Positions 33,174 through 43,045 of a stretch of 46,747 nucleotides of DNA are shown here, in pieces. The position numbers were made by a program, and so were the translations under genes. The DNA is taken from contig CACOPQ010000015.1 of NCBI GenBank assembly GCA_902629125.1, forward strand, positions 1-46,747, in the 5' to 3' direction. The notes beneath the pieces were generated by a model, which was not told where the DNA came from, searched no databases, and saw only the letters and a program-made list of their open reading frames with translations. The stretch's first letter is position 1, and the number at the start of each line of letters is the position of its first letter. Source of the DNA: an uncultured Alphaproteobacteria bacterium. GTDB lineage: Bacteria > Pseudomonadota > Alphaproteobacteria > Thalassobaculales > Thalassobaculaceae.

Positions 33174-33914
33174 ATGCAAAAATATAGAACCAAAATTGAA
33201 TATGATGGTCGCGATTATGTGGGTTGGCAACGCCAAGAAAATGGACCTTCTATTCAAGCGGCGGTTGAAGAAGCGATTTCAAATTTTTGTGGAGAACAAG
33301 TAGAGGTAATTGCTGCAGGCCGCACAGATTCTGGTGTTCATGCTTTAGGTATGACCGCGCATTTTGCGTTGGTAAATAACAATCACGAACCATCAACAGT
33401 CAGGAAAGCGATAAATTTCCATCTCGGTTCACAACCGATTAAGATTATCGAAACAGAGATCGTACCAAATAATTTCCACGCTCGATTCTCGGCAACAGAG
33501 CGACGCTATATCTATAGGATTCTAAATCGAAATTCACCCCCAACACTAGACAGCGGAAGAGTTTGGCATGTTCCAAGAAAACTTGATATCGCTGGAATGC
33601 ATCAAGCGGCTAAAGTATTGATAGGGGAACACGATTTCAGCAGTTTTAGAGCCAAAGATTGCCAAGCCGCTTCACCCATAAAAACACTCAATATGATAAA
33701 AGTAAGTAAGAGCGGAGACGAAATACATATTGCTGCTCATGCAAGATCATTTTTACACAAACAAATAAGAAACATCGTGGGGAGTTTGAAATTAGTTGGT
33801 GAAGGTAAATGGGATCCAGACGAGATCGAACGAATTCTATTAGCCAAGAACAGAGCTGAGGCAGGGCCGACAGCACCCGCCGAAGGCTTGTATTTCTTGG
33901 AAGTCATTTATTAA
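33174..33914 (+). CDS. truA: tRNA pseudouridine(38-40) synthase
   Basis: A 246-residue pseudouridine synthase of the TruA family acting on the anticodon stem-loop. It begins YRTKIEYDGRDYVGWQRQ, has the catalytic Asp52 in AAGRTDSGVHALGM, HARFSATERRYIYRI and RSFLHKQIRNIVGSL, and ends in APAEGLYFLEVIY. Length is standard. Its stop faces that of a minus-strand membrane protein gene 6 nt away. Confidence 0.96.
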   Translation: MQKYRTKIEYDGRDYVGWQRQENGPSIQAAVEEAISNFCGEQVEVIAAGRTDSGVHALGMTAHFALVNNNHEPSTVRKAINFHLGSQPIKIIETEIVPNNFHARFSATERRYIYRILNRNSPPTLDSGRVWHVPRKLDIAGMHQAAKVLIGEHDFSSFRAKDCQAASPIKTLNMIKVSKSGDEIHIAAHARSFLHKQIRNIVGSLKLVGEGKWDPDEIERILLAKNRAEAGPTAPAEGLYFLEVIY

Positions 33915-33920
33915 CGACAC

Positions 33921-34487
33921 TTACTTAATCGAACCTAATGCGCTAATTAACGTAATACTAAATAGGAAGTCAAACGCTACAACACCAACAGCTGCTGTCC
34001 GTGAAATTTCTAACTGACGACGCGCAATTTCAAAAAATAAAAAAATGGCGGCCACATATGCTATAAATAGCAATCCGGCGCCGAAGCTGCTTCCCTCTAA
34101 ACTTCTGCCTATTAATGTTGCAAATGCGAAAAAATAACCTGTTGGAATTGAAGCCCAATTATAAGGAATAATATATTTGAGGGCTTTGTCCTGTACATTC
34201 AAATATCGACACGCACTGATAACAATCAAAGGATAGAATAACCAGTTAATTACATATATTAGAAGGTCTCTAAACCCATCGATTAACCCATATGAAACGT
34301 CGCTAGCAGCTAATATGCCAACCGCTGTGATAACTACATTAGCTGGTAAAACTAAGACGGCGGCGACAAAAGAACGCCAAAACCCCTCAACCGATATATC
34401 AAAAAAATTATCAGCCCCTGGCCGATTTTTCAGGATTAGCCAAATCCCAAACAACGCCTTGGTTACATCAGAAACGAATGCACCCAT
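33921..34487 (-). CDS. Integral membrane protein of unknown function, Yip1-like
   Basis: A 188-residue protein with about five hydrophobic helices (around residues 38-60, 75-92, 108-125, 133-152 and 165-184). The segment ISVEGFWRSFVAAVLVLPANVV near the start is shared, as far as I recall, by unnamed alphaproteobacterial proteins encoded beside dapE and truA. No enzymatic motif is visible. It starts 4 nt after the dapE stop on the same strand, so it is probably cotranscribed with dapD-dapE. Confidence 0.65.
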   Translation of the reverse strand: MGAFVSDVTKALFGIWLILKNRPGADNFFDISVEGFWRSFVAAVLVLPANVVITAVGILAASDVSYGLIDGFRDLLIYVINWLFYPLIVISACRYLNVQDKALKYIIPYNWASIPTGYFFAFATLIGRSLEGSSFGAGLLFIAYVAAIFLFFEIARRQLEISRTAAVGVVAFDFLFSITLISALGSIK

Positions 34488-34491
34488 TTTA

Positions 34492-35667
34492 TCACGCGTT
34501 AACGCGCTTAAAAAAGCGGTCTAGTAACTCCGTGTATATATCAGTTAACAACTCCACATCTTTTACTTCTACATGCTCGTTTAATTTATGCATTGTTTTC
34601 CCAACTACACCAAACTCAATAACCGGACAGAACTTACGAATAAATCTAGCGTCCGATGTTCCACCGGTTGTGCTCATTTCAGGATGGGTGCCCACAACAT
34701 CCTTTATTGCCGACACCAAGTCCTCTGACAATGCACCCGGTTCTGTTATAAAAGCATTAGACGAGCACGCTGTCTCCAACGTGTAGTTCCCTCCAACTGA
34801 ATCAAAATGTGCTCGCAACCACTTTTCAATGTCGTCAGCGGTTCTGCTATCATTAAATCTTATATTGAAACTAGCCGTAACTTTTTGTGGTATCACGTTT
34901 GTAGCACTATTACCTGTATCAATTGATGATATCGCTACAGTGGTAGGTGGAAAATATTCGGTGCCCTGGTCCAATTGCTCTTCCGCAAGTGGTTCCAACA
35001 TTTTCACTAACTTAGATAGTGGGTTTTCAGCTAAATGGGGATAGGCTGTGTGTCCTTGGACGCCCGTAACAGTGAGCCAACCGGTAAGGCTTCCTCTTCT
35101 ACCGATTTTTATCATTTGTCCGAGATAATCAGGGTTTGTTGGCTCACCCACAACACAAGCATCAATCACTTCATTATTCTTTGACATCCAATCAAGAACT
35201 TTGGTTGTCCCGTTTATCGCAGGCCCTTCTTCGTCACCAGTGATTAACAAACTAATTGAACCAGGAAGCTCTTCATCAACTTTAAGTATGTATCTATGAG
35301 CAGCAGAAACAAAACTCGCTATCGCGGATTTCATGTCTGATGACCCACGACCAAAAAGTTTCCCATCTATAATAACACCTGAAAACGGGTCGTCACCCCA
35401 TCCATCTGTATCCCCAGGAGGCACGACATCTGAGTGTCCTGCAAAACAGAAATTTGGGCGTGTATCGCCCAGCCTGGCATATAAGTTGTCGACGTCAGGC
35501 GTTCCCTCCTCCGAAAAAAGTAATCGCTGGCAACGAAAACCTAATTCCTCCAACACGTTCTGGAGTTCATCTAGCGCGCCACCTTCATGAGGCGTTACGC
35601 TTGGACAACGAATTAGTCTCTGGCTAAGCTCAATGGGATTTATCAAATCAATATCTACTGTAGACAT
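34492..35667 (-). CDS. dapE: Succinyl-diaminopimelate desuccinylase
   Basis: A 391-residue M20-family di-zinc amidase that releases LL-diaminopimelate from its N-succinyl form, for lysine and peptidoglycan. Metal and catalytic motifs are FAGHSDVVPPGDTDGW, GRGSSDMKSA, ITGDEEGPAINGT and the late TTGGTSDARF and EFGVVGKTMHKLNEHV. Its ATG directly abuts the dapD stop with no spacer, so the pair is translationally coupled. Confidence 0.95.
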   Translation of the reverse strand: MSTVDIDLINPIELSQRLIRCPSVTPHEGGALDELQNVLEELGFRCQRLLFSEEGTPDVDNLYARLGDTRPNFCFAGHSDVVPPGDTDGWGDDPFSGVIIDGKLFGRGSSDMKSAIASFVSAAHRYILKVDEELPGSISLLITGDEEGPAINGTTKVLDWMSKNNEVIDACVVGEPTNPDYLGQMIKIGRRGSLTGWLTVTGVQGHTAYPHLAENPLSKLVKMLEPLAEEQLDQGTEYFPPTTVAISSIDTGNSATNVIPQKVTASFNIRFNDSRTADDIEKWLRAHFDSVGGNYTLETACSSNAFITEPGALSEDLVSAIKDVVGTHPEMSTTGGTSDARFIRKFCPVIEFGVVGKTMHKLNEHVEVKDVELLTDIYTELLDRFFKRVNA

Positions 35668-36528
35668 TTAATCCCGCAGTAGCTCGTTTATTGATGTTTT
35701 GGTGCGTGTTTGCTCATCCACCTGCTTCACGATTACAGCACAATAGAGTGATGGCCCTTGAGAGCCATCCGGCAACGGCTTCCCTGGCATCGCCCCCGGT
35801 ACTACTACTGAATACGCAGGGACCCTACCCATCATAATCTCACCTGTTTCTCTGTTAATAATTTTCGTTGATGCACCGATATAAACTCCCATACTCAGCA
35901 CGGATCCGGTCTCAACAATGACGCCTTCTGCCACTTCAGATCGTGCCCCTATAAAGCAGTTATCCTCTATTATTACGGGATCCGCTTGCATTGGCTCCAA
36001 CACACCAGCTATGCCTGCACCCCCCGATATATGGCAATTTTTTCCAACTTGAGCACACGACCCAATCGTCGCCCAAGTATCAACCATTGTTCCACTGTCT
36101 ACATAAGCGCCTAAATTGACAAAACTTGGCATCAAAACGACGCCAGGAGCTATGTAAGCGGAACGGCGGACAACACAATTTGGCACAGCTCGGAGCCCTG
36201 AGTTTTTAAACTGCTCATCTGACCAGCCTGAGAACTTTGACGGCACCTTATCCCACCAAGCCGATGCACCCCTCTGGTTGTCACCAGGACCACCTGAAAT
36301 CATATCCATATCATTGAGTCTAAAGGATAATAGGACAGCTTTCTTTAGCCATTGATTTACCCTCCATTTGTGGTCGCCTAATGGCGAAGCCACGCGCTCC
36401 TTACCTGAGTCCATAAACTCTAAAGCCGTTTCCACAGCATCTCTTATTTCACCAGCAGTAGCACTTGTGATCGATTCGCGATCTGCCCAAGCCTTATCTA
36501 TTGTGGACTCCAATTGGCTATCACCCAT
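35668..36528 (-). CDS. dapD: 2,3,4,5-tetrahydropyridine-2,6-dicarboxylate N-succinyltransferase
   Basis: A 286-residue left-handed beta-helix acyltransferase that starts the succinylase branch of diaminopimelate synthesis. The hexapeptide repeats run through [59 protein letters not shown], followed by [21 protein letters not shown] and [16 protein letters not shown]. Length is standard. dapE follows immediately; a HAD phosphatase gene lies 97 nt upstream on the same strand. Confidence 0.96.
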   Translation of the reverse strand: MGDSQLESTIDKAWADRESITSATAGEIRDAVETALEFMDSGKERVASPLGDHKWRVNQWLKKAVLLSFRLNDMDMISGGPGDNQRGASAWWDKVPSKFSGWSDEQFKNSGLRAVPNCVVRRSAYIAPGVVLMPSFVNLGAYVDSGTMVDTWATIGSCAQVGKNCHISGGAGIAGVLEPMQADPVIIEDNCFIGARSEVAEGVIVETGSVLSMGVYIGASTKIINRETGEIMMGRVPAYSVVVPGAMPGKPLPDGSQGPSLYCAVIVKQVDEQTRTKTSINELLRD

Positions 36529-36625
36529 TTTTTAATCCTTTTATCTATCTTCACTACTATTAGGGAATGAAAAATGCTTTTCAAACGAAATAGTGTCAAG
36601 CAAGAACACCAATGTATAAAAATTT

Positions 36626-37285
36626 TCAAACAGTTGCTAACCAGCTTTTTAGGTCGTGTATTTCTTCATCAATATGTTCGTCTGAAAAATCTTTAGCGGA
36701 CCATTCTTTGTCGTGTTTGAGCCAGACAGTTCTTATTCCAAGGTTTGCAGCAGGAATTAGGTTCTTCGCCATATCATCGATCATGACGGACGTTTGTGTG
36801 TCGATACAGTACTCCTCTACCATTAGCTTATAAATTGCAGGATTTGGTTTTGGAACAAATTTAGCTGCTACAATATCGAAAATACCTTCGAAGAGACTTT
36901 CTATGCCTAATTGTTTTGTAACTCTCTGAGCATGAGGTAATGATCCATTGGTGAAAATCAAACGCCTGCCCGGCAGGTCTCCCAGTAATTTTTCCAATAC
37001 AGGGTCTGGTTCAAGATCACTTACATCTATATCATGAACAAAATGAAGAAACTCTTCGGGATCCATGTCATGCTCAACCATAAGGCCGCGCATTGTTGTT
37101 CCATATTTTAGGAACATCTCCCTTTGCAAATTCTTTGCGGCAGCTTCCTCAAGTTGGAATGCATCTTGAATAAACACCGTCATACGACTTGAAACCTTAG
37201 CAAACAAATCTGTTCCAACATCATACAGGGTGTTATCTAAGTCGAATATCCAAGTGTTTATGTTATCTTTCATTCTTTTAATCAT
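36626..37285 (-). CDS. HAD-type pyrimidine 5'-nucleotidase
   Basis: A 219-residue haloacid-dehalogenase superfamily phosphatase related to the SDT1/PHM8 pyrimidine 5'-nucleotidases. Motif I is IFDLDNTLYD, with the nucleophile and acid Asp; motif II is LIFTNGSLPHAQRV; motif III/IV is KPNPAIYKLM and SVMIDDMAKNLIPAANLGIRTVWL. Homologues are often encoded beside dapD in alphaproteobacteria. The ATG at 37285 is chosen; another four codons downstream is possible. Confidence 0.88.
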   Translation of the reverse strand: MIKRMKDNINTWIFDLDNTLYDVGTDLFAKVSSRMTVFIQDAFQLEEAAAKNLQREMFLKYGTTMRGLMVEHDMDPEEFLHFVHDIDVSDLEPDPVLEKLLGDLPGRRLIFTNGSLPHAQRVTKQLGIESLFEGIFDIVAAKFVPKPNPAIYKLMVEEYCIDTQTSVMIDDMAKNLIPAANLGIRTVWLKHDKEWSAKDFSDEHIDEEIHDLKSWLATV

Positions 37286-37406
37286 TACTTTTATTGCCTC
37301 TTTTTTTGAACAATGGCACCCTATCAGTATCCCAATAACTTATGTGAAACAAAGTTTTTAAACCTCGTTTTTTAATAAAACCCCCGTTGGATAGTGAAAT
37401 ATTGTA

Positions 37407-38690
37407 ATGAGTAGATATAAGGACTTTACAAATCTTGCCGCCGATATTGCCTGGGAAACCAATGAGGATGGTAACATTACCTATATATCGGGGAGCAAAC
37501 GTTTTGGGTACAACAATTCACAATTAGTAGGTTTAAAAGCCACAAAATTATTACATAAAAGCACGCCGGTAGGTTCGAAGCGCTATTTCACATTAAAAAC
37601 TCGCCAATCTGACCTTGAAATGGTTTTGAAACACGCAAGTGGAGATCCCATAACAATCCAGGTTTCAACAAAACCTTTTTTTGATAAGCACGGTAATTGG
37701 AAAGGAACCAGGGCAATAGGAAAAGACGTAACCTTGGATCGTTACCGAGATATTGAACTGGCAGCAGCCCAGAATAGAGAGAGAGTGATGAGTTTTATTA
37801 CTCAGTCTGTAAGAGAAGCTGAAGTCTCTAGGAGAGGGCTAGAGCCCGTTTTGAAAGCTATTACCTTAAGCTTGGCTATCGATGGCTGTCAGATAATCAG
37901 GCTCAAAGCTAATACCCAAAGGGAAGTAGTGTCCACCTTTGGCATGATGCCAGTTGCGATATCTAAAAAGATAGATGTCGGCATAAATAACCGGTTAATT
38001 TTTGATCACAGACATCTTCGTTGTGTTGCACAGGTAACAAAATATCAACGTGAGGTAAATGGGCTTTTGGTAGCCTGGGGGAATGGGGCCAGTGGCAATT
38101 GGAATGACGATGATTTATTTCTTTTTGAGCAATGTGCGGATTTAGTAGGTATAGAATTAGAGCATATTGCAAATAGGGAGCTGTTAGAGGTTTTATCAAC
38201 AACAGACCAGCTCACAGGTCTTCTCAACAGAGGGACCTTCGAGAAATATTTGACAGACAAGGTTTTTACGCAAGTAAAAACACAAGCTCCCACCGGCGTT
38301 CTCGTGTTTATAGATTTTGATAATTTTAAGCTTATCAATGACTCGCAAGGACACAAAGCGGGAGACAAAGCGCTTGTTAAACTAGCTAATTTCCTGAGTA
38401 ATTTATCACGCCCGGGAGACTTCGTCGCCCGCTTTGGGGGCGACGAATTTGCGATGTGGCTTAATGGGTTAGACAAACCAAAGGCCAGGGCGCTATTTAA
38501 GCCACTCCTTTTAAACACTAGTTTTTTTTCAGAGTTCTCCGTTGATCGGCGGAAACCTGTAGGAATTTCGGCTGGTATCGTCCTTCTAGATAGAAATTGT
38601 GATAGGACGGCCTCGGACCTCATAGAACGCGCTGACATTTTGATGTACCGTAGAAAAAAAGATAAAAAACGCCGCCGAGCCAATAAGTAA
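37407..38690 (+). CDS. PAS-GGDEF diguanylate cyclase
   Basis: A 427-residue cytoplasmic protein. Residues about 5-115 form a PAS domain (DIAWETNEDGNITYISGSKRFGY; WKGTRAIGKDVT), about 140-255 a GAF-like region, and about 265-425 a GGDEF domain (LLEVLSTTDQLTGLLNRGTFEKYL, VFIDFDNFKLINDSQGHKAGDKALVKLA). The catalytic GGDEF is intact at residues 344-348, with the inhibitory RxxD site as RPGD (335-338), so it should make cyclic di-GMP and be product-inhibited. No membrane segment is seen. It is divergent from the HAD gene and convergent with argB. Confidence 0.92.
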   Translation: MSRYKDFTNLAADIAWETNEDGNITYISGSKRFGYNNSQLVGLKATKLLHKSTPVGSKRYFTLKTRQSDLEMVLKHASGDPITIQVSTKPFFDKHGNWKGTRAIGKDVTLDRYRDIELAAAQNRERVMSFITQSVREAEVSRRGLEPVLKAITLSLAIDGCQIIRLKANTQREVVSTFGMMPVAISKKIDVGINNRLIFDHRHLRCVAQVTKYQREVNGLLVAWGNGASGNWNDDDLFLFEQCADLVGIELEHIANRELLEVLSTTDQLTGLLNRGTFEKYLTDKVFTQVKTQAPTGVLVFIDFDNFKLINDSQGHKAGDKALVKLANFLSNLSRPGDFVARFGGDEFAMWLNGLDKPKARALFKPLLLNTSFFSEFSVDRRKPVGISAGIVLLDRNCDRTASDLIERADILMYRRKKDKKRRRANK

Positions 38691-38694
38691 ACAC

Positions 38695-39603
38695 TCAGCC
38701 GTTTCTGATAATCGTGCCATGTCCTTGAGATGTAAACAACTCCAGTAATACTGCATGGGGTACTCTTCCATCCAGAATAACTGCAGCCTCCGCTCCTCTT
38801 TTTACTGCTTCAATGCATGTCTCAACTTTGGGGATCATCCCACCTGAGATAACGCCTTCTTTCTGTAATTTGTTCGCTTCGTTAATAGTGAGCTCCGGTA
38901 TGAGCTTGCCATCTTTAGCTAGCACACCTTCTACGTCGGTAAGCATTAACATTCTTTGGGCCCCTGTTGCACCTGCTATAGCGCCTGCAGCTGTGTCTGC
39001 ATTAACATTGTAGGTTTCTCCGTCTTCACCATATCCTACGGGAGCTACAACCGGAATAAACCCGTCTGAAATCAGGGTATTTATCAACTTACTATCAACA
39101 GATTTTGGATCACCGACAAAACCTAGATCCGTCACTTTCTCGATATTGCTGTCCGAGTCCAATGATTTACGCATCAATTTTTTAACGGTGAGCAGGTTAG
39201 CATCTTTTCCTGAAATGCCTACAGCCTTTCCGCCAGATTTGTTTATTGCGGCAACGATAGACTTATTTATTGATCCTGCCAAAACCATCTCAACTATTTC
39301 AACTGTAGTTTTATCTGTTACGCGCAACCCGTCAACAAACTCGCTTTTTATAGCCATTCTTTCCAGCATTTGTCCTATTTGAGGCCCTCCGCCATGAACC
39401 ACTATAGGGTTAGTTCCAACTTGACGCAGCAATACCATGTCTGACGCAAATGTATTAAAAAGATCGTCATCACCCATCGCGTGACCACCAAACTTTACAA
39501 CCACCCTAGAATCAGCATATCGCCGCATAAATGGAAGAGCGTCTGTTAAAATACTCGCCTTTGATAGCCAATCGCTGCGTGACTCAATATCTGAACGGCT
39601 CAT
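38695..39603 (-). CDS. argB: Acetylglutamate kinase
   Basis: A 302-residue amino-acid kinase catalysing the second step of arginine synthesis. It has [40 protein letters not shown]-type substrate region around [32 protein letters not shown] and [14 protein letters not shown]. The ATG at 39603 lies 8 nt after CAGGAG; an ATG 12 codons upstream lacks a ribosome-binding site. It is downstream of engB-yidC in a conserved alphaproteobacterial order. Confidence 0.95.
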   Translation of the reverse strand: MSRSDIESRSDWLSKASILTDALPFMRRYADSRVVVKFGGHAMGDDDLFNTFASDMVLLRQVGTNPIVVHGGGPQIGQMLERMAIKSEFVDGLRVTDKTTVEIVEMVLAGSINKSIVAAINKSGGKAVGISGKDANLLTVKKLMRKSLDSDSNIEKVTDLGFVGDPKSVDSKLINTLISDGFIPVVAPVGYGEDGETYNVNADTAAGAIAGATGAQRMLMLTDVEGVLAKDGKLIPELTINEANKLQKEGVISGGMIPKVETCIEAVKRGAEAAVILDGRVPHAVLLELFTSQGHGTIIRNG

Positions 39604-39659
39604 TGTTAATGCTCCTGAATAGAGATGATTTATTAGCATGGTCTAAGGCAATATTAACG

Positions 39660-40322
39660 CTACGCGACTAATTCAGCCAAACTAGCTCTCAACTCTTTTA
39701 ATCCAGTTTTCGCATGTGCACTAGTTTGAATTAAAACTGGGAACGCGGCAGGCCTCTTTTTCAACTCCTGTTTAGTTGTCGTTATATTATGCCTTAACTC
39801 ATTTTGGCTAGTCTTATCTACTTTGGTGAATACAAGCTGGTATACTACTGCAGCACTATCCATGAGATCCATCATTTCCCGATCAACATCCTTTAACCCC
39901 CGCCGTGCATCGATAAGCAAACACATTCTTCTCAAGGGGACGCGACCTCGAAGAAACGCCTTCATTGTGTTAGTCCATTTTGCCACTTGTATTTTCGATA
40001 CTTTCGCATATCCATATCCTGGAAGATCTACAATTATAATCTTATCTCCAAGGTTGAAGAAATTTAGCTGCTGTGTCCTTCCTGGGGTGTTTGAAGTCCG
40101 CGCCAACGACTTTCGACCTGTTATTGCGTTGATAAGGCTTGATTTTCCTACGTTGGAACGTCCAATGAACGCCACCTCTGGTAGAGATGCTTGGGGAAGA
40201 TTTTGAAGAATGTCCGTTCCATGAAAAAATTTACAATCCTGAGAGAACAAGTGTCTACCCTGCTCAATTTGCGACGAATCAAAATCAAGCTCTCCAGCTG
40301 AATTTGAGTTCTCCTCAGCCAT
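39660..40322 (-). CDS. engB: Ribosome biogenesis GTP-binding protein EngB (YihA/YsxC)
   Basis: A 220-residue TrmE-Era-like GTPase needed for large-subunit assembly. GTP motifs are clear: GRSNVGKSSLINAITG (G1), TSNTPGRTQQLNFF (G2), VDLPGYGYAKVS (G3), FTKVDK (G4), and LIQTSAHAKTGLKEL (G5 region). It follows yidC by 12 nt. Confidence 0.96.
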   Translation of the reverse strand: MAEENSNSAGELDFDSSQIEQGRHLFSQDCKFFHGTDILQNLPQASLPEVAFIGRSNVGKSSLINAITGRKSLARTSNTPGRTQQLNFFNLGDKIIIVDLPGYGYAKVSKIQVAKWTNTMKAFLRGRVPLRRMCLLIDARRGLKDVDREMMDLMDSAAVVYQLVFTKVDKTSQNELRHNITTTKQELKKRPAAFPVLIQTSAHAKTGLKELRASLAELVA

Positions 40323-40334
40323 ATAACTAGACCT

Positions 40335-42083
40335 TTATTTTACGCCCATCCTGTACATGATTAGGCGTTGTTGGGCTATAGATAAAAGGTTATTCCACGT
40401 CCAATAGATAACTAAACCTGCAGGAAAAGTTCCTAGCAAAAAAGTAAAAAAGAGCGGTAAGAACATAAAGACCTTGGCCTGAACCGGATCGGTTGGCTGC
40501 GGATTTAATCTCTGTTGAAGCCACATCGTCAATCCCATAAGAATTGGCCAAATACCTATCATTAAAAAGTCAGGCGGTGTCCAAGGTATAAGACCAAATG
40601 CATTAAAAATCGATGTCGGATCTGCAACAGAGAGATCTTTTATCCATCCATAAAATGGCGCATGCCGCATTTCAATATTTACAAATAAAACTTTGTAAAG
40701 CGCAAAAAACACGGGTATTTGTAATAAAATTGGCAAACACCCTGATGCAGGATTAACTTTTTCTTTTTTATAGATTGCCATCATTTCTTGGTTAAGGCGC
40801 ATTTTATCGTCGCCATATTGTTCTCTTAGCGTCATAAGCTTTGGTGTTAAATCCCGCATTTTTGCCATTGAACGATAAGATTTGTTAGCTAATGGATAAA
40901 AGACTGCTTTAACCAAAACTGTAAAAGCGAGAATAGCTAGCCCAAAATTTCCTAGGTATGAGTTTAGCCACGAGATCGCATAGAAGAATGGTTTAGTGAG
41001 GAAGTAGAACCAGCCAAAGTCTACCGCTAAATCGAAATTTTGGATTCCAAATTTTTCGCCATAAGCGTCTAAAAGTTTAACCTCCTTCGCCCCAGCAAAA
41101 AGACGATTTGTAATCTCAATACTCGCGCCTGCCGCCAAAGTTGAACTCTGCCCTATATAATCAACCTGGTATCTGTCGTCTTTATTTTTCAGTGAATGAA
41201 CGAATCGATACGTAAACTTTTCGGCCTGATCCGGAACCAACGCTGCCAACCAATACTTATCTGTTATACCGATCCAGCCTCCGTTGGATGTTGCCTCTAT
41301 TTTCTTTGTTTCTTGAACATCGTCATAATCATATTCGCTAAGCGTCCCGTCAAAAACACCTAAAGGCCCTTCATGAAGAATGTAGAATCCAAGCGTATCA
41401 GGCGTACCAGCCCTTGCAATTAACCCATAAGGAAATAGTGCAGTTGGAGTTTCACCTGTGTTAATCACTTTTTGCGCAACAGTGACCATGTACCCGTCAT
41501 CAAGTGAATACGTCCGTTCAAATTTTAACCCCGCACCATTATCCCAGGATAATCTAACTGGTTGCCCGGGCTTAAGCTGCTTCCCATCAGACGACCAGAT
41601 AGTGGTAGGACCTGGAAGCTTAGGGTTATCAGATCCTCCAACCCATCCAAATTCCGCAAAATATGATTTGGGTGCCCCAGAAGGGTGAAGCAAATGAATT
41701 CTTTCTGAGTTATCCTCTACAGTTGACCCATATTTCTTTAAAACAAGATCATCTAGACGTGCACCGACAAGTGATATGGACCCAACAAGTGTCGGACTGT
41801 CAATTCCTACTCGGGGGGTGGATTTTAGAGCTTCTGCTCGCTTTTGAGCGGTTAGCACTTCAGATTTAACGCCGGGGGCCGATACACCTCCCCCAGGTGC
41901 TTGGACCGTGGCGTCAGAGCCTTGATTAGAAGGAGTAGGAAGTTGTGATTTATCTTGAGCGGCTATTTGCGCTTGCCTTTCTCTTTCCTTTTCCAACTTT
42001 GGGAACTCATAAAAGAATTGAAAACCCAATAAGATGGCCAGTGAAATAGCAATTGCTACTAGCATATTTTTTTGATCACTCAT
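40335..42083 (-). CDS. yidC: Membrane protein insertase YidC
   Basis: A 582-residue Oxa1-family insertase. The N-terminal helix (MLVAIAISLAILLGFQFFYEFP) is followed by a proline/glycine-rich linker, the large periplasmic P1 domain (about residues 90-350) and the conserved five-helix core starting at FFYAISWLNSYLGNFGLAILAFTVLVKAVFYPLANKSYRSMAKMRDLTPK, with GCLPILLQIPVFFALYKVLF and LFFTFLLGTFPAGLVIYWTWNNLLSIAQQ. The ATG at 42083 gives the canonical MSDQKNM start and overlaps yidD by 8 nt. Confidence 0.97.
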   Translation of the reverse strand: MSDQKNMLVAIAISLAILLGFQFFYEFPKLEKERERQAQIAAQDKSQLPTPSNQGSDATVQAPGGGVSAPGVKSEVLTAQKRAEALKSTPRVGIDSPTLVGSISLVGARLDDLVLKKYGSTVEDNSERIHLLHPSGAPKSYFAEFGWVGGSDNPKLPGPTTIWSSDGKQLKPGQPVRLSWDNGAGLKFERTYSLDDGYMVTVAQKVINTGETPTALFPYGLIARAGTPDTLGFYILHEGPLGVFDGTLSEYDYDDVQETKKIEATSNGGWIGITDKYWLAALVPDQAEKFTYRFVHSLKNKDDRYQVDYIGQSSTLAAGASIEITNRLFAGAKEVKLLDAYGEKFGIQNFDLAVDFGWFYFLTKPFFYAISWLNSYLGNFGLAILAFTVLVKAVFYPLANKSYRSMAKMRDLTPKLMTLREQYGDDKMRLNQEMMAIYKKEKVNPASGCLPILLQIPVFFALYKVLFVNIEMRHAPFYGWIKDLSVADPTSIFNAFGLIPWTPPDFLMIGIWPILMGLTMWLQQRLNPQPTDPVQAKVFMFLPLFFTFLLGTFPAGLVIYWTWNNLLSIAQQRLIMYRMGVK

Positions 42084-42378
42084 GATAACATCGCCTATTT
42101 TGGTCAGAAGCCCGTGATGGCACGGGATCAAATCCCGAACCAGCCAGTGGGTTACACTTTATAACTCTCCTAAGCGTTAAAAATAAACCTATAATGATAC
42201 CGTGTTTGTCTAAAGCCTCGAGAGCATATTCGGAGCAAGTTGGGAAAAACCTGCATTCATTACCCAAAAAGTAGGAAAAAGTAAGTCGGTAGAATTGTAT
42301 TAAGAACTTTAATAATAACAACAAAAGGTAATGTAAAAACCTAAAGATAATCTGGGCGGGTTGAAGTAGCTGCGACAT
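42076..42378 (-). CDS. yidD: Membrane protein insertion efficiency factor YidD
   Basis: A 100-residue member of the YidD family: an amphipathic hydrophobic N-terminus (LLLLLLKFLIQFYRLTFSYFLG) then the diagnostic CRFFPTCSEYALEALDKHG and RVIKCNPLAGSGFDPVP with the conserved Cys residues. It assists YidC-mediated insertion. It lies between rnpA and yidC as in most bacteria. Confidence 0.95.
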   Translation of the reverse strand: MSQLLQPAQIIFRFLHYLLLLLLKFLIQFYRLTFSYFLGNECRFFPTCSEYALEALDKHGIIIGLFLTLRRVIKCNPLAGSGFDPVPSRASDQNRRCYHE

Positions 42379-42395
42379 ATTTAGCTCATTCTCTT

Positions 42396-42782
42396 CTAAA
42401 TGGTTTTTTGGTGTATTTTCCTAAGCGCCAGCCTAGCGTCTTGAAGTAGCGAATCGTATGTTCTATCTAAAGTCATTGCTCTACCAATGAAAACATAATC
42501 CCAAGATGGAAAACCTTCTTTAGGCAAAACATCTGACGCGACAGATTTTAACCTTCTTCGCGCCCGATTCCTCTTAACTGCATTACCCACTTTCTTGCTT
42601 ACTGTAAAACCGACTCTCGGGTGGAGAGAGTTGCTATCATTCGCGCCCGGGGCCGCTTGAATGACCAACCCTGGCGCAGCGGCTGAAGTACCCCGCTCCT
42701 TTACCCTTAGGTACTCTGAGCGCTTCAGTATCCGCGTCAAGCTGTTCGACTTAATGCATCGCATAGTGTTTATGGGGCTCAT
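42396..42782 (-). CDS. rnpA: Ribonuclease P protein component
   Basis: A 128-residue protein subunit of RNase P, which processes tRNA 5' ends. It shows RILKRSEYLRVKERG, the FTVSKKVGNAVKRNRARRRLKSV signature and DYVFIGRAMTLDRTYDSLLQDARLAL. The ATG at 42782 lies 9 nt after the rpmH stop; a second ATG six codons later is also possible. Confidence 0.94.
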   Translation of the reverse strand: MSPINTMRCIKSNSLTRILKRSEYLRVKERGTSAAAPGLVIQAAPGANDSNSLHPRVGFTVSKKVGNAVKRNRARRRLKSVASDVLPKEGFPSWDYVFIGRAMTLDRTYDSLLQDARLALRKIHQKTI

Positions 42783-42791
42783 ACTCCCCAG

Positions 42792-42926
42792 TTAAGCTGA
42801 GAGTTTTGCACGCCCTTTAGCTCGCCTTGCTCGCAATACACGGCGGCCGCCGACTGTAGCCATACGAGACCTAAATCCATGACGTCTTTTACGAACAAGC
42901 ACACTTGGTTGAAATGTTCTTTTCAC
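42792..42926 (-). CDS. rpmH: 50S ribosomal protein L34
   Basis: A 44-residue L34 read on the minus strand: it begins [21 protein letters not shown] after the start and continues [22 protein letters not shown]. The start codon is GTG (42924-42926), giving the canonical MKRTFQPS; there is no ATG in place. GGAG lies about 9 nt upstream. It is the first gene of the rpmH-rnpA-yidD-yidC-engB-argB run and has a good promoter at 42978-43006. Confidence 0.95.
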   Translation of the reverse strand: MKRTFQPSVLVRKRRHGFRSRMATVGGRRVLRARRAKGRAKLSA

Positions 42927-42977
42927 AGAAAAACTCCGTCAAAATACTCGATCTGCCTCAAACAATACTAGACCGGC

Positions 42978-43006
42978 TGTATATCGGCTAAAGAGCGATA
43001 AGTCAA
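42978..43006 (-). promoter_or_regulatory. Promoter of the rpmH operon
   Basis: On the minus strand TTGACT (43001-43006) and TATACA (42978-42983) are separated by exactly 17 nt. This is the best sigma-70-type promoter in the window. Transcription would begin near 42970, about 45 nt before the rpmH GTG. Confidence 0.75.
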
Positions 43007-43045
43007 TCCAAGGTTATTAAAAAGCGCTAAGTTAAGAGAAAGAAG

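Noticed and set aside
38045-38683. 212-codon open frame on the minus strand opposite the GGDEF gene
   Set aside because: It mirrors a strong PAS-GGDEF coding region, has Ser/Arg/Lys-rich composition and no recognisable domain; it is an antisense artefact.
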